Position numbers and translations under genes: made by a program. From Bacillus andreraoultii (GTDB lineage Bacteria > Bacillota > Bacilli > Bacillales > Caldibacillaceae), in contig NZ_LN868937.1 of the NCBI RefSeq assembly GCF_001244735.1, forward strand, positions 1,460,946 to 1,524,945: a DNA stretch of 64,000 nucleotides, in the 5' to 3' direction. Of the stretch, positions 18,727-28,038 are shown in pieces (the first letter of the stretch is position 1; every line of letters starts with the position of its first letter). The notes beneath the pieces are model-generated. The model ran no database searches. It was not told where the DNA came from and was given only the letters and a program-made list of their open reading frames with translations.

Positions 18727-19515
18727 ATGAATCAACGACTGCAGGGGAAAACCGTTCTAATTACTGGTGCTTCTGGTGGGTTAGGAGAAAGATTAGCTTA
18801 CCGATGTGCAGAAAATCAGGCTAACGTCATACTCGTTGCAAGAAGTATTCATAAGCTTGAGCAAATAAAAAAAGATATAGAAGAGAAATATGGCATTCAA
18901 GTTACTACTTATCAAGTAGATATTGGCAAACAAGAAGAGATTTTACGGTTTTATGACCAAATAAAAGATGTGACAATTGATGTATTAATTAATAATGCTG
19001 GATATGGTGTTTTTAAAACATTATTAGATTCGCCAATTGACGAGGCGGAGAAAATGTTCCGGGTTAATGTTATTGGACTAATAACGATGACAAAAATCGT
19101 GTTACCTAAGATGATTGCGCAAAACTCAGGACATATTATTAATATAGCTTCACAAGCTGGAAAAATTGCAACACCAAAATCAAGTATTTACTCTGCCACG
19201 AAAAGTGCTGTTTTAAAATTTACCGACAGTTTACGAATGGAAGTGCAGCAATCAGGCATTTTTGTTACAGCAGTAAATCCAGGACCAATTGCTACAAATT
19301 TTTTTGAAGTAGCTGATGAGTCAGGAGAATACTTGAAAAATGTAGGAAGATGGGTGCTGCAACCGAATGATGTTGCAGATAAAATTGTCAAAAAACTTTT
19401 CACTTCGACACGAGAAATTAACTTACCGAGATTGATGAATGTAGGAAGTATCTTTTATACGTTATTTCCAACTATTGTAGAAAAGGTTGGTAAAAAAGCT
19501 TTCTTTAAAAAATGA
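18727..19515 (+). CDS. yqjQ: Short-chain dehydrogenase/reductase, YqjQ-like
   Basis: 262 residues of the classical SDR family: cofactor motif TGASGGLGERLA near the N-terminus, NNAG after about 90 residues, catalytic Ser in ASQAGK and YSATK with the Tyr-x-x-x-Lys pair. The position between rnz and an opposing gene matches yqjQ of Bacillus. Substrate unknown; it reduces or oxidises an alcohol/carbonyl with NAD(P)H. The start chosen is ATG 18727, 5 bases after GGAGG; the in-frame TTG at 18715 precedes the ribosome binding site. Confidence 0.85.
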   Translation: MNQRLQGKTVLITGASGGLGERLAYRCAENQANVILVARSIHKLEQIKKDIEEKYGIQVTTYQVDIGKQEEILRFYDQIKDVTIDVLINNAGYGVFKTLLDSPIDEAEKMFRVNVIGLITMTKIVLPKMIAQNSGHIINIASQAGKIATPKSSIYSATKSAVLKFTDSLRMEVQQSGIFVTAVNPGPIATNFFEVADESGEYLKNVGRWVLQPNDVADKIVKKLFTSTREINLPRLMNVGSIFYTLFPTIVEKVGKKAFFKK

Positions 19516-19541
19516 GCCGGCCTTTTTACGACCGGCTTCTA
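19513..19541. terminator. Bidirectional hairpin between yqjQ and hisJ
   Basis: AGCCGG (19515-19520) pairs with CCGGCT (19532-19537). On the minus strand it is followed by CATTTTTT, giving a good terminator for hisJ; on the + strand the T tract is poor. Confidence 0.7.
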
Positions 19542-19558
19542 TGTCACTGTTGTTGCTG

Positions 19559-20344
19559 TTATATTTTATGAAAAATAGGTTCTCGATTTTTAAAAGTTGC
19601 TACATACGTAAAGCCAATATTTTTTAATAATTCGATCGAATGATTATAATATGCAGCCAGGCGTTCTTGTTTATGAGCATCGGAACCAATAGTTATAATT
19701 TCTCCGCCCATCTCTTTATACAATTTCAAAATATCATCACTAGGCATGACTCGACCAATTCCGTAATAAAACCCAGATGTATTAATCTCAATACCTTGTC
19801 CGTTTGGAATGATTACTTTAAAAATTTCCTCAATAATGTCTAAAAAAGATTGTACTCCGGGCTCATATTTATACCTTGTAACTAAGTCAAGATGACCAAG
19901 AATACTAAAGTCCTTAAAAGACTGAATACAAGTTAACAGTTCTGAATAATATTCCTCATACGCTTGATTCAAACTTTTCCCCTCGAAAAACTTGCCGGAA
20001 TGAAGGTCAAGTCCTTTCGTCGCATGCATTGAGCATATAATAAAATCAAATTTTTCCTTGTGAACGAATTCCTTATAATCTTGTAAAACATGGGGTTGGA
20101 GACCAAGTTCTACCCCCATATGAATGTTTATCACATCTCCATATATTTTCTGCATGTTTCTTATTTCTGCTGAATAATTCGCTAGGTCAAGAGAAAAAGT
20201 CCAATTCGGATCTGGATAATCGATATCAATATGTTCCGTAAAGCAAAGTTCTTGAATCCCCTTATCAATAGCACCTTGAACCATCCGTTCCATTTCAATA
20301 TCACAATCTTCACTAAATGAACTATGAACATGATAATCAAACAT
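19559..20344 (-). CDS. hisJ: Histidinol-phosphatase, PHP family
   Basis: 261 residues of the PHP metal-dependent phosphatase family, with DYHVHSSFSED at the N-terminus, FTEHID, and GSDAHKQER near the C-terminus as metal-binding patterns. It hydrolyses histidinol phosphate to histidinol, a step otherwise missing from the his operon because HisB here is only the dehydratase. It is divergent from hisZ across 122 bases that carry possible operators, so both directions may be controlled together. Confidence 0.92.
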   Translation of the reverse strand: MFDYHVHSSFSEDCDIEMERMVQGAIDKGIQELCFTEHIDIDYPDPNWTFSLDLANYSAEIRNMQKIYGDVINIHMGVELGLQPHVLQDYKEFVHKEKFDFIICSMHATKGLDLHSGKFFEGKSLNQAYEEYYSELLTCIQSFKDFSILGHLDLVTRYKYEPGVQSFLDIIEEIFKVIIPNGQGIEINTSGFYYGIGRVMPSDDILKLYKEMGGEIITIGSDAHKQERLAAYYNHSIELLKNIGFTYVATFKNREPIFHKI

Positions 20345-20392
20345 TTTTTCACCTACTAAAAAAATTTTTTAATAATTTAATAATACTACATG

Positions 20393-20420
20393 ACTTTATT
20401 TTAATAAAGTGGTAAACTAC
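20393..20420. promoter_or_regulatory. Palindromes in the hisJ-hisZ divergent promoter region
   Basis: ACTTTATT-TT-AATAAAGT (20393-20410) is a perfect 8-2-8 inverted repeat, and it overlaps GTGGTAAACTAC (20409-20420), a second imperfect palindrome. Both lie about 50-75 bases before the hisZ start. They are candidates for binding a his regulator such as the TrpR-like YerC/HisR; I cannot confirm the match to that motif. Confidence 0.4.
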
Positions 20421-20466
20421 TAATAAATTAAATGGATAATGTGTTAAATGAAAAGGGGACGTTTAT

Positions 20467-21468
20467 ATGCTGCAAAAACTAACCCAATTTGTACCTAAAG
20501 GGGTAAATGGTTTTAATCCAAAGGAATTTGAAGCGAAAGAACAACTACTCTCAATATTGAAGCAGTTATTTAAACAAAATAGCTTTTTGCAAGTCCAAAC
20601 ACCGATATTTGAATACTATGATCTTTTTACAGAAATCTCCGGCACGATTGATAAAAATCAGATGATTAAGTTTGTTGATACAGATGGAAGAATTTTAGTT
20701 TTAAGACCGGACGCCACTATTCCGATTGCGAGAATGGTAGCAGAAACCCAAAATTCAAATGTCTCACAAAAATATTCTTATGTAACAAGTATCTTTCGAA
20801 TGAATAATGATGTTCAAAATATTCAATCTCGTGAATTTACGCAAGCAGGTGTCGAATTGTTCGGAAGTGATGGTGCCAAGACAGATGCTAGTCTTATTTC
20901 GCTAGCAATAACAGCTTTAAATGAAGTCGGAGTAAAAAACTTTACGATTGATATTGGCCAGGCTAATTTTTATAAGAAATTAATTGAAAAAATTAAATTG
21001 ACAGAAAGTGAAATTAGAAATATTCAAAAGCTGATTGAAAATAAAAATTTCGCTGAGTTAGACCATGCTGTCCAAGCATTAGCTATACCTGACTATTACA
21101 AACATGCACTTGCTACAATTCCAACGCTCTATGGGAATCCAGAAAAAGTATTTGCTAAGGCTGAACAAATCGCTATTAATGATGAAATGAATCAAGAAAT
21201 CGAACACTTACAAAACGTTTGCAAACGGTTAGGTGAACAAGGATATGAAAAACATTTAACTCTTGATTTAGGATTAATTAATCATTTGAACTACTATTCA
21301 GGTGTTGTTTTTCATGGCTATATTGCTGGATATGGCCATCCGGTTATTTTAGGCGGGCGATATGATCAACTAACGGGGCAATTTGGATTTCATACGAAGG
21401 CGATTGGTTTTGCGATTTATATTGATCAATTAATGTTAGCTTTAAAAACGCAAGAAAGGAGGAGCTGA
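20467..21468 (+). CDS. hisZ: ATP phosphoribosyltransferase regulatory subunit
   Basis: 333 residues, related to class II histidyl-tRNA synthetases but without the full tRNA-binding part. It pairs with the short HisG to form the active, histidine-inhibited first enzyme of histidine synthesis. Class II patterns include VDTDGRILVLRPDATIPIAR (motif 2 region) and the FTQAGVELFG strand. It is shorter than the roughly 390 residues of Bacillus subtilis HisZ, the C-terminal domain being reduced. It is the first gene of a nine-gene operon; ATG 20467 follows AAAAGGGGACG. Confidence 0.92.
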   Translation: MLQKLTQFVPKGVNGFNPKEFEAKEQLLSILKQLFKQNSFLQVQTPIFEYYDLFTEISGTIDKNQMIKFVDTDGRILVLRPDATIPIARMVAETQNSNVSQKYSYVTSIFRMNNDVQNIQSREFTQAGVELFGSDGAKTDASLISLAITALNEVGVKNFTIDIGQANFYKKLIEKIKLTESEIRNIQKLIENKNFAELDHAVQALAIPDYYKHALATIPTLYGNPEKVFAKAEQIAINDEMNQEIEHLQNVCKRLGEQGYEKHLTLDLGLINHLNYYSGVVFHGYIAGYGHPVILGGRYDQLTGQFGFHTKAIGFAIYIDQLMLALKTQERRS

Positions 21469-22116
21469 TTGTTGGAATATATTAATATTGCATTAGCAAA
21501 AGGAAGACTCGTTGACCATACGATTGAACTATTAAAAGATGTTGATATTGTCTTTCCTGACTATTATCCAACAAGTCGTAAATTAATTTTTGATGACGCT
21601 GTAAATAAAATTCGAATCGTTTTAGTAAAGGCAAGTGATGTCGCAACATATGTGGAACGGGGAGCGGCAGATTTAGGCGTTATTGGTAAAGATTCTTTGA
21701 TTGAGTCGGGAGCAAGTGTTTTTGAAGTTGTAGATTTACGCTTTGGTCGTTGTCGTTTTGTTGTCGCTGGTCCGGATTATACAGATTTACAAAAGAACAA
21801 ATTAATTGTCGCGACAAAATATCCAAAAGTGACGAATCAATATTTTAATGAAAAAGGAAGAACGGTTGAAACAATTTATTTAAACGGATCTGTCGAACTT
21901 GCGCCACTTGTAGGGCTTTCTGATTGTATAGTCGATATTGTCGAGACAGGAAGAACTTTAAAGGATAATGGTTTAGTTGTTTTAGAAGAAATTTTTGAAA
22001 TTAGCGCACGATTAATTGTTAATAAAGCAAGTTTTAAAACAAAACATAGTCGTATTGACGAACTAATTACGAATATTCAAGTAACTGTAAATCAAAAAGG
22101 AGCGATTCATCAATGA
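21469..22116 (+). CDS. hisG: ATP phosphoribosyltransferase catalytic subunit, short form
   Basis: 215 residues, the short HisG type that needs HisZ. It joins ATP and PRPP to make phosphoribosyl-ATP. Family patterns: ALAKGRLVDHT, GAADLGVIGKD, RLIVNKAS, and the PRPP loop around NGSVELAPLVGLSDCIVDIV. The start is TTG 21469 or the next codon TTG 21472, after AAAGGAGGA; I keep the first. It begins one base after the hisZ stop and its end overlaps hisD as ATGA. Confidence 0.94.
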   Translation: MLEYINIALAKGRLVDHTIELLKDVDIVFPDYYPTSRKLIFDDAVNKIRIVLVKASDVATYVERGAADLGVIGKDSLIESGASVFEVVDLRFGRCRFVVAGPDYTDLQKNKLIVATKYPKVTNQYFNEKGRTVETIYLNGSVELAPLVGLSDCIVDIVETGRTLKDNGLVVLEEIFEISARLIVNKASFKTKHSRIDELITNIQVTVNQKGAIHQ

Positions 22117-23399
22117 TTAGAATAACGAGAATCAAGAATATTGACAAGAAAATGATTGACGCTCAACTTAAACGTGAAGAAGCCTCTTTTGAAGTGGTAG
22201 ACCAAACGGTAAAAGAAATTATTGAAAATGTGAAACAAAAGGGTGATGACGCACTTATTCATTATACGGAACAATTTGACGGAGTTCATCTTCAATCATT
22301 AAAAGTGACGGAACAAGAAGTAAGGGAGGCATTAACTAAGATTGATGCTCGTTTTCTAGAAATTTTAAAACAGGCAAAAGATAATATTAGAGAATTTCAT
22401 CAACACCAATTCGAAAAGTCTTGGTTTATTAATAAAGATAATGGGATTATTCTTGGACAAAAAGTCACTCCACTAGAAAGAGTAGGTGTCTATGTTCCTG
22501 GCGGAAAAGCTGCCTATCCATCAACAGTATTAATGGATGTTATTCCAGCTGTTATTGCGGGGGTAAACGAAATCGTCATGGTGTCACCTCCAAATAAAGA
22601 AGGGAAAGTAAATCCGGCAGTATTAGCAGCTGCATCGGTAGCAGGAGTTACTGAAATTTATAAAGTCAGCGGTGCCCAGTCAATTGCTGCTCTTAGTTTT
22701 GGAACGGAGTCTATTCGACCTGTTGATAAAATTGTTGGTCCTGGAAATATATATGTTGCCAGAGCAAAAAAATATGTGTTCGGGAAAGTGGATATTGATA
22801 TGATTGCCGGTCCAAGTGAAATTTGCATAATTGCAGATGGTAAACAAAATCCAACATTTATTGCCGCAGATTTACTTTCTCAAGCAGAACATGACGAAAT
22901 GGCAGCATCTGTCCTTGTTACCGAGAGCGAGCAACTTGCGCAAGATGTTCAACGGGAAGTAGAAAAACAGTTAGGAAGCTTAGATAGAAACGAAATCGCA
23001 AAGCAATCCATTAAAACATTTGGAAATATATTTGTTGTAGATACGATAGATGAAGCTTTTACAGTTGCAAACGAGATTGCACCAGAACATTTGGAATTGT
23101 TGCTTGATCATCCGCTTGATTACTTGCCGAAAGTAGTCAATGCTGGGGCAATCTTTTTAGGTGCTTATTCACCGGAACCGTTGGGAGATTACTTTGCTGG
23201 TCCAAACCATACATTACCGACAAGTGGTACGGCTAAATTTTCTTCCCCTCTCGGAACTTATGACTTTTTAAAACGATCCAGTGTAATTTATTATCGTAAA
23301 AATAATTTAGCCGACGTAAAAGATCAAATTATTCAATTTGCCAATGAAGAAGGGTTAACGGCTCATGCTAATTCCATACGTATACGATTCGATAAATGA
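22113..23399 (+). CDS. hisD: Histidinol dehydrogenase
   Basis: 428 residues. It oxidises histidinol twice to histidine with NAD+, the last two steps of the pathway. Key family blocks are YVPGGKAAYPSTVLM, VDKIVGPGNIYVARAK, DMIAGPSEI, and the zinc/catalytic segment LSQAEHDEMA followed by EIAPEHLELL. The start ATG overlaps the hisG stop. No unusual features. Confidence 0.96.
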   Translation: MIRITRIKNIDKKMIDAQLKREEASFEVVDQTVKEIIENVKQKGDDALIHYTEQFDGVHLQSLKVTEQEVREALTKIDARFLEILKQAKDNIREFHQHQFEKSWFINKDNGIILGQKVTPLERVGVYVPGGKAAYPSTVLMDVIPAVIAGVNEIVMVSPPNKEGKVNPAVLAAASVAGVTEIYKVSGAQSIAALSFGTESIRPVDKIVGPGNIYVARAKKYVFGKVDIDMIAGPSEICIIADGKQNPTFIAADLLSQAEHDEMAASVLVTESEQLAQDVQREVEKQLGSLDRNEIAKQSIKTFGNIFVVDTIDEAFTVANEIAPEHLELLLDHPLDYLPKVVNAGAIFLGAYSPEPLGDYFAGPNHTLPTSGTAKFSSPLGTYDFLKRSSVIYYRKNNLADVKDQIIQFANEEGLTAHANSIRIRFDK

Positions 23400-23406
23400 G
23401 GTGAAA

Positions 23407-23994
23407 ATGGTGCGTAAAGCAGAGACTGTACGAAAAACAGCAGAAACAAATATTGAATTACAAATAAACTTAGATGGTGAAGGGAAGTGTGATATACAAA
23501 CAGGGATTGGCTTTTTTAATCATATGTTACTACTTATGACGAAACATGGATTTATCGACTTAAAGGTCATTTGTGACGGCGATATCGATGTAGATTTCCA
23601 TCATTCAGTAGAAGATGTTGGCATTGTTCTCGGTAAGGCTTTTATAAAAGCGTTAGGAGATAAAGCTGGCATCCGCCGTTATGCTAGTGTTTTTACTCCA
23701 ATGGATGAGTCACTAAGTCAAGTTTCTATAGATATCTCTGGCCGACCGTATTTATATTTTGATGTAGATATTCCAACAGAGAAAGTAGGTCAATTTGACA
23801 CAGAATTAGTTGAGGAATTTTTTAGAGCCTTCGTTAATCATTCAGGAGTCACTCTTCATATTCAGCTTCTGCACGGGAAAAACAGTCATCATATTATTGA
23901 ATCCATTTTTAAAGGATTTGGTCGAGCTTTAGACGAAGCAACATCGATTGATGAGCGAATAAAGGGTGTTCGATCAACAAAGGGTTCTTTATAA
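23407..23994 (+). CDS. hisB: Imidazoleglycerol-phosphate dehydratase
   Basis: 195 residues, the single-function dehydratase without the N-terminal phosphatase domain of the enteric fusion. It removes water from imidazole glycerol phosphate. The duplicated manganese motifs are visible: FFNHMLLLMTKHG, DFHHSVEDVGIVLG, NHSGVTLHI and KNSHHIIESIFKGFGRAL. The start chosen is ATG 23407, after GAGGTGAAA; the longer frame to 23365 lies in hisD. Confidence 0.96.
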   Translation: MVRKAETVRKTAETNIELQINLDGEGKCDIQTGIGFFNHMLLLMTKHGFIDLKVICDGDIDVDFHHSVEDVGIVLGKAFIKALGDKAGIRRYASVFTPMDESLSQVSIDISGRPYLYFDVDIPTEKVGQFDTELVEEFFRAFVNHSGVTLHIQLLHGKNSHHIIESIFKGFGRALDEATSIDERIKGVRSTKGSL

Positions 23995-24022
23995 TTTTTT
24001 GTTTGAGAAGGGAGTATTTATC

Positions 24023-24628
24023 TTGATTGCGATCATTGATTATGGTGCCGGAAATTTAAAGAGTGTTAACCATGCATTGAAAAGTCTTAGTCTTGAATCT
24101 GAAATTACGAGTAATCCGGATCACCTGTTTGATGCGAATGCTTTCATTTTACCGGGGGTTGGTGCCTTTCGTGATGCAATGGATGAGCTTACAAGATTAA
24201 ATTTAGTAGATGCAATAAAGGAAAATGCTCAATTAGGTAAGCCAATCTTAGGAATTTGTTTAGGCATGCAATTATTTTTTGAAAAAAGTTATGAGCATGG
24301 TGAATGGAAGGGACTTCATTTACTTGAGGGGGAGGTAGTCCGCTTTAACCATGATTTAAAAGTCCCACATATTGGTTGGAATCAATTAGAAAAAGCAACT
24401 ACTTGTCGGATTACAGACAAGTTAGCTGAAAACGAGTATGCCTATTTTGTTCATTCCTATTATGTTTTACCTAAAAAGAAGGAGGATGTCATTTGTTGGA
24501 CTAACTATGGTGTCAAATTTCCAGCAATCGTTCAAAAAGATAATATAATCGGTATGCAATTTCACCCTGAAAAAAGTGGTGAGACTGGTGTTAAGTTATT
24601 ACAGGCATTTGGGGAGATGATAAAATGA
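24023..24628 (+). CDS. hisH: Imidazole glycerol phosphate synthase, glutaminase subunit
   Basis: 201 residues, class I glutamine amidotransferase. It hydrolyses glutamine and passes ammonia to HisF. The catalytic triad is visible: Cys in LGICLGMQLFF, and His and Glu in GMQFHPEKSG. The start chosen is TTG 24023, 8 bases after AAGGGAG, giving MIAIIDYGAGN; the longer frame from 23966 overlaps hisB and adds unrelated residues. The end overlaps hisA as ATGA. Confidence 0.95.
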   Translation: MIAIIDYGAGNLKSVNHALKSLSLESEITSNPDHLFDANAFILPGVGAFRDAMDELTRLNLVDAIKENAQLGKPILGICLGMQLFFEKSYEHGEWKGLHLLEGEVVRFNHDLKVPHIGWNQLEKATTCRITDKLAENEYAYFVHSYYVLPKKKEDVICWTNYGVKFPAIVQKDNIIGMQFHPEKSGETGVKLLQAFGEMIK

Positions 24629-25341
24629 TTCTTTTTCCTGCAATTGATATACGTGATGGAAAATGTGTTCGACTTATTCAAGGAGACTATGGTCGACAAC
24701 AAATGTACGGTGACCCAGTTGAAATGGCAAAAAAATGGGAAGATGCCGGGGCGAAATTTTTACATATTGTCGATTTAGATGGGGCATTAGTTGGCGAGTC
24801 GAAAAATTTAACTGCTATTCAAGCAATCTTGCAATCTGTTACTATTCCTGTCCAATTAGGCGGGGGCATACGTTCAATTGAGAAAGTAGAAAAAATTCTT
24901 AAATTAGGCGTCAACCGAGTTATTTTAGGTAGTGCGGCATTACGTGATAAACAATTTTTAGACGTGGCGCTAAATCAGTTTGGGGCGGCCATTGTTGTGT
25001 CCATTGATGCGAAAAATGGGTTTGTTGCAACCGATGGCTGGACGAAAACAACGGATGTAGAAGCAGGAACTTTTACAAAAAGATTAGAGGAAAAAGGATG
25101 TAAAACAATTGTCTACACTGACATCGCTAAAGACGGTATGCTTTCCGGACCGAACTTTTCTGAACTTGAGAGAATAAACCGTGAAACAACGATGGATGTT
25201 ATTGCTTCTGGTGGTGTGACAACATTAGAAGATTTGCGAAGATTACGAGCGTTAAATATGTATGGTGCAATTATTGGTAAAGCATTATACACCGGAAAAA
25301 TGAATCTTGAAAATGCGTTAAAGGAAGTGAATCCATGTTAG
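24625..25341 (+). CDS. hisA: ProFAR isomerase (phosphoribosylformimino-AICAR ribotide isomerase)
   Basis: 238 residues, (beta/alpha)8 barrel. It opens the ribose of ProFAR to give PRFAR. The catalytic pair is Asp in [13 protein letters not shown] (N-terminus) and Asp in [12 protein letters not shown] (mid-chain); phosphate-binding loops are LGGGIRS and ASGGVTT. Start and stop overlap hisH and hisF by 4 and 7 bases. Confidence 0.96.
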   Translation: MILFPAIDIRDGKCVRLIQGDYGRQQMYGDPVEMAKKWEDAGAKFLHIVDLDGALVGESKNLTAIQAILQSVTIPVQLGGGIRSIEKVEKILKLGVNRVILGSAALRDKQFLDVALNQFGAAIVVSIDAKNGFVATDGWTKTTDVEAGTFTKRLEEKGCKTIVYTDIAKDGMLSGPNFSELERINRETTMDVIASGGVTTLEDLRRLRALNMYGAIIGKALYTGKMNLENALKEVNPC

Positions 25342-26096
25342 CGAAGAGAATTATTCCATGTCTCGATGTTCGTGGTGGTCGAGTAGTCAAAGGAGCTAAA
25401 TTCCAAAATATTGTTGATGTAGACGATCCTGTTGTTCTTGCTCAAAAGTATGGTGAGTTAGGCGCAGATGAATTAGTATTTTATGATATAACAGCTTCAA
25501 ATGAAGATCGTAATATCTTTATTGATGTTGTTGAAAAAACAGCGGAACAAGTACACATCCCTTTTACTGTGGGTGGAGGAATTCGAACGATTGAAGATTT
25601 TCGAAAGGTTTTGCAAGCAGGGGCAGATAAAGTATCTGTTAATAGTGCCGCGGTAAAAAATCCGAATTTAATTCGTGAAGCTAAAGAAAAGTTTGGTAGT
25701 CAATGTGTTGTTCTTTCCATTGATGCAAAAAAGCATGACAACGGAAAATGGACAGTCTTTATTAACGGCGGTCGTGTGGACACGGAAATGGACGTGATTG
25801 AATGGGCGCAAGAAGGAGAACGATTAGGTGCAGGGGAACTTGTGTTAAATGCAATTGATACGGATGGTGTAAAAACAGGATATAGTTTAGATATAACGAA
25901 GGAAATTGCGAATCAAGTGAAAATTCCAGTTGTTGCTTCAGGTGGGGCTGGTATAAAAGAACATTTCCTTGATGTATTTAAAAATGCATATGCTGATGCT
26001 GCTTTGGCTGCCTCTGTATTTCATTTTGGGGAAATTGATATTAAAGAGTTGAAAAAATATTTAAAAGAAAATGGTGTAGAGGTTAGGGGCGTATAA
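25335..26096 (+). CDS. hisF: Imidazole glycerol phosphate synthase, cyclase subunit
   Basis: 253 residues, (beta/alpha)8 barrel paralogous to HisA. With HisH it makes imidazole glycerol phosphate and AICAR. The catalytic aspartates are in [13 protein letters not shown] and [12 protein letters not shown]; phosphate loops are VGGGIRT and ASGGAG. Its start overlaps hisA and hisIE starts one base after its stop. Confidence 0.97.
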   Translation: MLAKRIIPCLDVRGGRVVKGAKFQNIVDVDDPVVLAQKYGELGADELVFYDITASNEDRNIFIDVVEKTAEQVHIPFTVGGGIRTIEDFRKVLQAGADKVSVNSAAVKNPNLIREAKEKFGSQCVVLSIDAKKHDNGKWTVFINGGRVDTEMDVIEWAQEGERLGAGELVLNAIDTDGVKTGYSLDITKEIANQVKIPVVASGGAGIKEHFLDVFKNAYADAALAASVFHFGEIDIKELKKYLKENGVEVRGV

Positions 26097-26097
26097 A

Positions 26098-26763
26098 ATG
26101 AACGTTGATTTAAACCAAATTAAATTTGATGAAAAAGGACTTGTTCCTACAATTGTTCAAGATTGCTACACTGGAAAAGTTCTTATGCTTGCTTATATGA
26201 ATAAAGAGTCATTATTAAAAACAGTAGAGTCAGGAACAACTTGGTTTTACAGTCGTAGTCGAATGGAACTTTGGAATAAAGGAGCAACTTCCGGACATTA
26301 TCAATATGTGAAGCGAATGACGTATGACTGTGATGGTGATTCGATTCTCGTTGAAGTGGAACAAGTTGATGTCGCTTGTCATACGGGTGAGGAAAGTTGT
26401 TTTCACAATACATTTTTTACGGATGAATCTTTTATCAATTATCATCGTGAAATTGTAAATGAATTGTATACTTTTTTACAGAATCGAAAAACGAATCCTG
26501 TGGAAGGTTCATACACAAACTACTTATTTGAAAAAGGACTAGACAAAATCTTGAAGAAAATTGGGGAAGAGACCACTGAAGTAATTATTGAGGCGAAAAA
26601 TCTAGATAAAACAGAATTAGTTGCTGAACTATCCGACTTGATTTACCATTCCTTACTTTTAATGATAGAAAAGGATATTCAAATAGTAGATTTGAAGAAA
26701 GAGTTAATGAAACGAATGGAAACAAAACAACAAAAAGGTAAAGACAAAGTTTTACCAATGTGA
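26098..26763 (+). CDS. hisIE: Bifunctional phosphoribosyl-AMP cyclohydrolase / phosphoribosyl-ATP pyrophosphatase
   Basis: 221 residues with both activities. The HisI part occupies about residues 1-110 ([19 protein letters not shown], zinc ligands in [11 protein letters not shown] and CHTGEESCF). The HisE part follows ([20 protein letters not shown] and the EIIEAKN-like helix), a helical MazG-type fold. They carry out steps 2 and 3 of the pathway. Confidence 0.96.
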   Translation: MNVDLNQIKFDEKGLVPTIVQDCYTGKVLMLAYMNKESLLKTVESGTTWFYSRSRMELWNKGATSGHYQYVKRMTYDCDGDSILVEVEQVDVACHTGEESCFHNTFFTDESFINYHREIVNELYTFLQNRKTNPVEGSYTNYLFEKGLDKILKKIGEETTEVIIEAKNLDKTELVAELSDLIYHSLLLMIEKDIQIVDLKKELMKRMETKQQKGKDKVLPM

Positions 26764-26782
26764 GGGAGGGAAACCTGTAGTA

Positions 26783-27838
26783 ATGAGCAAATTTTGGAGT
26801 GAAACAGCCCGTGGTACAGAACCATATGTGCCGGGTGAACAACCGAAAATGAATCATATTATAAAATTAAATACAAATGAAAACCCGTATCCCCCTTCAC
26901 CGAAAGTGTTAGAAACATTACAAATGGCAGCAAACGCAAACTTAAGGCTTTACCCTGACCCAATGGCTGAAGAGTTAACTGAAGTAATTGCAAACTACTA
27001 CCATGTACCGAAAAATTATGTGTTTGTCGGGAATGGTTCGGATGAAGTACTTGCATTTTCGTTCTTAGCCTTTTTCAATCGAAACGAAAAGATTTTCTTT
27101 CCTGATATTACGTATAGTTTTTACCCAGTTTATGCAAATCTTTATAACCTTTCTTATGAAGAAATTGAGTTAAATGAAGATTTTACAATTCCTATAGAGA
27201 AACTTTTTCAAGCAGAAGGTGGCGTTATCTTTCCAAATCCGAATGCACCGACGAGTCTAGGATTAACCTTTAATCATGTTGAGAGAATCGTACAAAATAA
27301 TCCGAATAAAGTTGTGATTGTTGACGAAGCATACGTTGACTTTGGTAGCGATTCAGTTGTACCTCTTGTTCATCGTTATGATAATTTACTCGTTATCCAG
27401 ACATTATCCAAGTCTCGTTCTCTCGCTGGACTTCGGGTTGGTTTTGCAATCGGAAACGAGCAATTAATTGAAGGCTTGAACCGTATTAAAAATTCATTTA
27501 ACTCCTATACCCTTGATCGATTAGCGTTAGTTGGTGCCAAAGCAGCTCTTGAAGATACGGACTACTTTAATGAAACAAGATGTAAAATAATTGAAACCCG
27601 CGAAGAAGTTTGTAATGAATTAAAAGATTTACATTTTAAAGTGCTCGATTCAAAAACTAACTTTCTCTTTGTGAAACATGAGCAAGCTAGTGCTAAAAGA
27701 ATTTTTGAGAAGTTGAAGGAAAATGGTATTTATGTGCGCTATTTTAATAAGCCACGTATTGACCAATACTTACGGGTTACAATCGGTCTAAATGAAGAAA
27801 TGGAAGTTCTATTGGAAAACTTAAGGGAAATATTGTAA
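26783..27838 (+). CDS. hisC: Histidinol-phosphate aminotransferase
   Basis: 351 residues, fold type I PLP enzyme. It transaminates imidazole acetol phosphate to histidinol phosphate. Family patterns include LNTNENPYPPSP at the N-terminus, FVGNGSDEVLA, DEAYVDFG, and the PLP lysine in QTLSKSRSLAGLRVG. It is the last gene of the operon, 19 bases after hisIE with GGGAGGG in the gap, and is followed by a terminator. It might also act on aromatic amino acids. Confidence 0.94.
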   Translation: MSKFWSETARGTEPYVPGEQPKMNHIIKLNTNENPYPPSPKVLETLQMAANANLRLYPDPMAEELTEVIANYYHVPKNYVFVGNGSDEVLAFSFLAFFNRNEKIFFPDITYSFYPVYANLYNLSYEEIELNEDFTIPIEKLFQAEGGVIFPNPNAPTSLGLTFNHVERIVQNNPNKVVIVDEAYVDFGSDSVVPLVHRYDNLLVIQTLSKSRSLAGLRVGFAIGNEQLIEGLNRIKNSFNSYTLDRLALVGAKAALEDTDYFNETRCKIIETREEVCNELKDLHFKVLDSKTNFLFVKHEQASAKRIFEKLKENGIYVRYFNKPRIDQYLRVTIGLNEEMEVLLENLREIL

Positions 27839-27845
27839 TGGTGTA

Positions 27846-27891
27846 AAGGCGTTCAGAAAGTAGGTGTCTCGACTTTTGAATGCCTTATTTT
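27846..27891 (+). terminator. Terminator of the his operon
   Basis: AAGGCGTTCaGAAAG pairs with CTTTTGAATGCCTT across about 10 bases, followed by ATTTT. It lies 8 bases after the hisC stop. Confidence 0.7.
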
Positions 27892-27943
27892 ATGTCCTTG
27901 CTCTTGAACGTTACTTCGGTGTTTTAGCGAATATTTGTCATTT

Positions 27944-27991
27944 TTCATTCATTTTTTATTTAAAATATACTAGGAATGACAATCATTATTA
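27944..27991 (+). promoter_or_regulatory. Promoter with Fur-like box before the aldehyde dehydrogenase gene
   Basis: TTCATT (27944-27949) and TATACT (27966-27971) are 16 bases apart. Directly after the -10 is TGACAATCATTATTA (27977-27991), which matches the Bacillus Fur box TGATAATnATTATCA at 13 of 15 positions. Sitting at the transcription start, it would repress when bound. PerR or Zur cannot be excluded from sequence alone. Confidence 0.55.
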
Positions 27992-28038
27992 TCATTTGTT
28001 AAGATAATCATACAGGGAAGAGGAAAGGATTGTGAGAT

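Noticed and set aside
20467-21468. hisZ as a truncated pseudogene
   Set aside because: It is shorter than in Bacillus subtilis, but the frame is intact, hisG follows tightly, and short HisZ forms of about 330 residues exist elsewhere.
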